A stretch of DNA of 38,980 nucleotides from an uncultured Pseudocitrobacter sp. (GTDB lineage: Bacteria > Pseudomonadota > Gammaproteobacteria > Enterobacterales > Enterobacteriaceae): assembly GCA_913778145.1 (NCBI GenBank), contig CAJYVI010000184.1, positions 1 to 38,980 of the forward strand. Direction: 5' to 3'. Position numbers and translations under genes: made by a program. How positions within the stretch are numbered: the first letter of the stretch is position 1; each line of letters begins with the position of its first letter. The notes under the pieces were generated by a model. The model was given only the letters and a program-made list of their open reading frames with translations, ran no database searches and was not told where the DNA came from. This document shows positions 35,637 to 38,980 of the stretch, piece by piece.

Positions 35637-36863
35637 ATGGACAGCACAGCAATGAGCAAATTACTGGCGGGTAAGCGCTATCTGCTTTTACAGGGGCCGA
35701 TGGGGCCGTTCTTTGCCGACCTGGCCGACTGGCTGGAGAACAAAGGCCGCGAAGCGATGAACGTGGTCTTTAACGGCGGCGATCGCTTTTACTGTCGGCA
35801 CCGCCCGATGCTGCAATATGACCAGACGCCCGAGCATTTTGCCCACTGGCTGAAAGAGACATGGAAAACCTATCCCTTTGATACGTTGGTCTGTTTTGGT
35901 GATTGCCGACCGCTGCACCAGGCCGCCCGACAATGGGCGCAGGCCAAAGGGCTGCGTTTTCTGGCGTTTGAAGAGGGTTACCTGCGCCCGCACTTTATTA
36001 CCCTTGAGGAGGGCGGCGTCAACGCCTACTCTTCCCTGCCCCGCGACCCGGAGTTTTATCGCCATCTGCCCGAACTGCCGCCGCGTAATATCCAGCCGCT
36101 AAAACCCTCGACCCGCTTACGCTACTGGCACGCGACGTGGTACTACCTGGAAGGCTGGTTTCACCGCCACGACTACCCGCTGTATCGACACCACAAGTCT
36201 TTCTCGCCGTGGTATGAGATGCGCTGCTGGATCCGCGCGTGGCGGCGCAAACACTGGTATGCGTTTAAAGAGCGCGACGTGCTGCCCCGGTTACAGACGC
36301 AGCTGGATAAGCGCTACTATCTCGCCATTCTGCAAGTGTATAACGACAGCCAGATCCGCAACCACAGCGGCTATGCCGATGTGCGCGATTACATTAACGA
36401 CGTAATGTACTCCTTTGCCACCAAAGCGCCTGCGACCAAGTTTTTGGTGTTCAAGCACCATCCGATGGATCGCGGCCATCGCCTGTATCGCCCGTTAATT
36501 AATAAGCTCAGTAAGAAATACGGTATTCGCAACCGGGTGCTGTACGTGCACGATCTCCCGATGCCGGAGATGCTGAAGCACGCCAAAGCGGTGGTGACGA
36601 TTAACAGTACGGCGGGCCTGTCGGCATTGATTCACAACAAGCCGCTGAAGGTGATGGGCGATGCCCTGTACGATATGAAAGGCTTAACGTATCAGGGGCA
36701 TCTGCATCAGTTCTGGACGGCGGATTTTCAGCCGGATATGAGGTTGCTGGCGAAATTCCGCAGTTATCTGCTGGAGACTACGCAGATAAATGCGGTGTTT
36801 TATGGTCATAACCGTAGAAATACACACCAGCATGACAAACCATTTACCCTAATATATAGATAG
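35637..36863 (+). CDS. kpsS: Capsule Kdo transferase KpsS
   Basis: A 408-residue cytoplasmic enzyme (E. coli KpsS about 390-410) that adds the first beta-Kdo to lysophosphatidylglycerol, starting the capsule linker. Family segments are LLLQGPMGPFFADLADWLE near the N-terminus, FNGGDRFYC, FGDCRPLHQAARQWA and FLAFEEGYLRPHFITLE. Toward the C-terminus are FKHHPMDRGHR and VTINSTAGLSALIHNKPLKV. The chosen ATG has GAGGGCTGAGG upstream; a second ATG five codons later is possible. The last ~25 residues (HNRRNTHQHDKPFTLIYR) are AT-rich, so the tail may have been altered at the junction with the AT-rich region. It is the last gene of kpsEDCS. Confidence 0.95.
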   Translation: MDSTAMSKLLAGKRYLLLQGPMGPFFADLADWLENKGREAMNVVFNGGDRFYCRHRPMLQYDQTPEHFAHWLKETWKTYPFDTLVCFGDCRPLHQAARQWAQAKGLRFLAFEEGYLRPHFITLEEGGVNAYSSLPRDPEFYRHLPELPPRNIQPLKPSTRLRYWHATWYYLEGWFHRHDYPLYRHHKSFSPWYEMRCWIRAWRRKHWYAFKERDVLPRLQTQLDKRYYLAILQVYNDSQIRNHSGYADVRDYINDVMYSFATKAPATKFLVFKHHPMDRGHRLYRPLINKLSKKYGIRNRVLYVHDLPMPEMLKHAKAVVTINSTAGLSALIHNKPLKVMGDALYDMKGLTYQGHLHQFWTADFQPDMRLLAKFRSYLLETTQINAVFYGHNRRNTHQHDKPFTLIYR

Positions 36864-37125
36864 TTTTAATTCATATGCTAAAAAGATAAATCATCCTAGC
36901 AACTTACTTTGATAGAACTTCATTCATAGAGCTTCGCAAAGCTGCTCCGATTCGAATTTTAGCCTTATCTTGGTTGAGAGTTAATTAAATAGCAGGGTAA
37001 AAAAAACACTTCAGAATGAAAAAGCTTACACAATTTTAAACAAAATAATTCACAAATTCCTCATAGCAAATACTCCACAGCATTATAACTTCAATTTTCA
37101 TTATATTACCTCACAACTAACACAA
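36864..37125. other. AT-rich gap between convergent kpsS and the acyltransferase gene
   Basis: About 260 bp, strongly AT-rich, with no gene. A short hairpin AGCTT-CGCA-AAGCT at 36930-36943 is the only structure seen and is too weak to call a terminator. This is where base composition drops from the kps genes to the serotype-specific region. Confidence 0.6.
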
Positions 37126-38412
37126 TCAAATAGACTCAAAAATTTTGCAAAACTTCATATAACAATCATTGTTAGGATGGATACTATCATCAACTATATC
37201 ATCTACAACACTTTCGAAATAACTGGCTATATCAATTATATGCTCACTGTATGATTTTTTAATTTCGCTATAATTCCATATAGGGTGATGATAAAAACCT
37301 TCATTATTGATGTACTGACCTCGTTGCTTACATAGACTCTCTCTTCCATATAAACACCAAAACCAAAGCCTTACTTTTCCACCTATAATTATGTTATTCA
37401 GCGATTCAATACCCAGTTGAAAGCATTTTTGAGAATTATCAGAACTCATTACTGCTTGTTTTATATATCTTCCATCTTTGACAGTCCTTTCCGTAGCTAC
37501 ATTTCCGATTCTAAAATCCGGAACAAACATAATGACATCTTCAAACCATTCTCGCCACCAATCAATGATAAGTGTGAGTTGATCACTAAAAAGTGACATC
37601 GCAGATATTGAGATCAAATGACAGTTATTTGGAATTGGTACCTGCTGCCGGTTATATTTAAGGAACCATAAATATATATGAGAAGGGCCAATTATTAGAC
37701 GATTCACGTTATTAATAGCTACTTTATTTCTCATAGTATTAATATGAACCCTCGACTTAATTAGTGGAGGTAATGAAGATGAGAAGACTTGATCAATAAA
37801 TCCGAAGTTATCTATATAATCTAAAACATGATTCCATTTACTTGTTAATGAGGTTATATCTTTCTTCCACCATTTCGAGGCCACAAGTCTATTTATATAG
37901 ACATCAGGAAATCTATAACCAATTACAGATGCAGGAGAACCAGAAACAATTGCATAAGGTGGTACATCATCATTCACATATGAATTTGGTTCAATTATTG
38001 CGCCATCGCCAATGGTGCATCCTTCTAAAATAGTACAGCATCTACCAACTCTTACATCATTTCCTATGAATGTGAACTTATCTTGCTCATAATAATATCT
38101 GCTTTTTATAGCTTCATAATAGTCGTCAGCCAAAGGAAATTGTAGATCATGTGAAAATGCATGAGTAGTAAAGTTGCTTCTTTTTATCTCCTGATAGCCA
38201 ATTTCAACGCCCTCTTCAATGGTCGTAAATCTACCTATGAATGTGTTAATACATACAGTGTTTCGAGATACAAGCGAATAAGCACCTACAAAAAACCTTC
38301 CTTCAAGATGGCCAGATATCGAACAAGATTGTTCCAACCAACCATCACCAATGATCTGGCTACTTAAATCATGTATATTTATACTGTTTTCTACAAAAAT
38401 ATTAGCACCCAT
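37126..38412 (-). CDS. Hexapeptide (XAT-class) acyltransferase fused to an SGNH-like domain, capsule modification candidate
   Basis: The ATG at the complement of 38412 (MGANIFVENS) is preferred over one 12 codons upstream, because TTTGGAAGGTGT precedes it. It gives 428 residues. Residues ~20-165 are a left-handed beta-helix acetyltransferase. They show hexapeptide turns (IGRFTTIEEGVEIG, IGNDVRVGRCCTILEG), a candidate catalytic His84 in TTHAFS and PYAIVSGSPASVIGYRF. INRLVASKWW is typical of CatB/Vat-like enzymes. Residues ~238-428 resemble an SGNH hydrolase: IIGPSH at 240-245 (Ser244 in place of the GDS block) and DDSIHPNN at 408-415 (Asp409, His412). Codon use is AT-rich, unlike kpsS. A role in O-acetylating the capsule is inferred from context. 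Confidence 0.7.
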   Translation of the reverse strand: MGANIFVENSINIHDLSSQIIGDGWLEQSCSISGHLEGRFFVGAYSLVSRNTVCINTFIGRFTTIEEGVEIGYQEIKRSNFTTHAFSHDLQFPLADDYYEAIKSRYYYEQDKFTFIGNDVRVGRCCTILEGCTIGDGAIIEPNSYVNDDVPPYAIVSGSPASVIGYRFPDVYINRLVASKWWKKDITSLTSKWNHVLDYIDNFGFIDQVFSSSLPPLIKSRVHINTMRNKVAINNVNRLIIGPSHIYLWFLKYNRQQVPIPNNCHLISISAMSLFSDQLTLIIDWWREWFEDVIMFVPDFRIGNVATERTVKDGRYIKQAVMSSDNSQKCFQLGIESLNNIIIGGKVRLWFWCLYGRESLCKQRGQYINNEGFYHHPIWNYSEIKKSYSEHIIDIASYFESVVDDIVDDSIHPNNDCYMKFCKIFESI

Positions 38413-38633
38413 ACACCTTCCAAATAAAATAGCATATAAACATAACAATTAAAATTAACACTAACTATATTGTGATATAAGCAAGCATCAATAAAAAGTG
38501 TAATCCGAATTGAACACCCATTAAATCAATACTCAAAAAAACTTATTCAGTATAAAATGTATTGTGCCGTAGGTGCAGACTCAGAAAAAATCACACCTTC
38601 GACACAAGCAATATTTATTTAATAAGAGAATTA
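38413..38633. other. AT-rich gap in the capsule-specific region
   Basis: About 220 bp between two minus-strand genes, very AT-rich. No ORF, repeat or terminator was recognised. Confidence 0.5.
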
Positions 38634-38980
38634 TTATTTAAAAACGTTCTTAATTCCATCATAAAAATATAGGCCAGGGTTCTTTCTAAGTTTTTTCATT
38701 TTCTTTGCAAATGAACTTTTTTTCACCTGTTCTATGTTCGCAGACTGAACAGTGTTAACTACTTTTTCAATATTCTTTCCATCCCCATTATCCTTTCTAG
38801 AAATATACTCATCGAACCTATACCGATCAAACAATATACTATTTTTAAGATTTATTTTTCTTTCTAACTCAAAACTTTCGTCAAATTCATCAAATACTCT
38901 GATATTTTTATATTTTATATTTATAGATATTGATAAATTAGCCTTCTCTGTATATTTCCTTTCTTTACGTTCCCAACTTG
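38634..38980 (-). CDS. C-terminal part of a capsule-region protein (5' end outside the window)
   Basis: The frame is open from the stop at 38634 to the right edge of the window, with no in-frame stop, giving 115 residues of a longer protein. A short TTG-started ORF within it is not a gene start. The visible part is lysine-rich and ends KKMKKLRKNPGLYFYDGIKN. This resembles the short basic K-x-R-K-x-x-x-(D/N)P-x-x-(F/Y)(F/Y) tail that I associate with capsule glycosyltransferases and related polymer-building proteins. No catalytic domain is visible. It faces kpsS, the arrangement of a region 2 gene in group 2 capsule loci. The function is unassigned. Confidence 0.55.
   Translation of the reverse strand, partial: SWERKERKYTEKANLSISINIKYKNIRVFDEFDESFELERKINLKNSILFDRYRFDEYISRKDNGDGKNIEKVVNTVQSANIEQVKKSSFAKKMKKLRKNPGLYFYDGIKNVFK

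Overview
The window is a stretch of enterobacterial chromosome from the Escherichia/Salmonella/Citrobacter clade. It covers the minute 0/100 region of the E. coli map, written in the reverse orientation. From left to right the backbone is dnaJ (cut by the window start), dnaK, yaaI, yaaW, satP, [rpn-type gene, MFS transporter], mog, talB, yaaJ, yaaA, yaaX, thrC-thrB-thrA-thrL, yjtD/lasT, yjjY, arcA, creD-creC-creB-creA, rob, gpmB, yjjX, a REP array, trpR, slt and ettA. Protein lengths and motifs match the E. coli proteins closely. The gene content and REP (repetitive extragenic palindrome) sequences suggest a Citrobacter-like genome, but the genus cannot be fixed by eye.

There are two departures from the E. 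coli K-12 order. First, a two-gene block lies between satP and mog: a metabolite:H+ symporter-type MFS transporter and an Rpn-family PD-(D/E)XK nuclease gene. Inside the nuclease gene is a well-placed internal start, which could produce a separate C-terminal (RpnS-like) protein. Second, the last ~8.3 kb, downstream of ettA where nadR would be expected, is a group 2-style capsule locus. It has kpsE-kpsD-kpsC-kpsS on the + strand, without kpsF or kpsU. These face an AT-rich, oppositely oriented region that carries a hexapeptide acyltransferase fused to an SGNH-like domain, and then the 3' end of another capsule-type gene cut by the window end.

The capsule genes form a pathway. KpsS and KpsC build the poly-beta-Kdo linker on a phospholipid acceptor. 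KpsE and KpsD form the envelope-spanning export path. The AT-rich genes would make and decorate the serotype-specific polymer. KpsM/KpsT and the other polymer genes should lie beyond the right edge.

Regulatory elements readable in the sequence include two sigma-32-like promoters before dnaK, the thr attenuator with a divergent thrL leader peptide, an FNR-like box in the long arcA leader, and a perfect CreB direct repeat at the end of creC before creD. There is also a TrpR operator with a two-hairpin trpR leader, and several intrinsic terminators. Between yjjX and trpR lies a regular 52-bp tandem array of REP units whose last element supplies the trpR stop codon.
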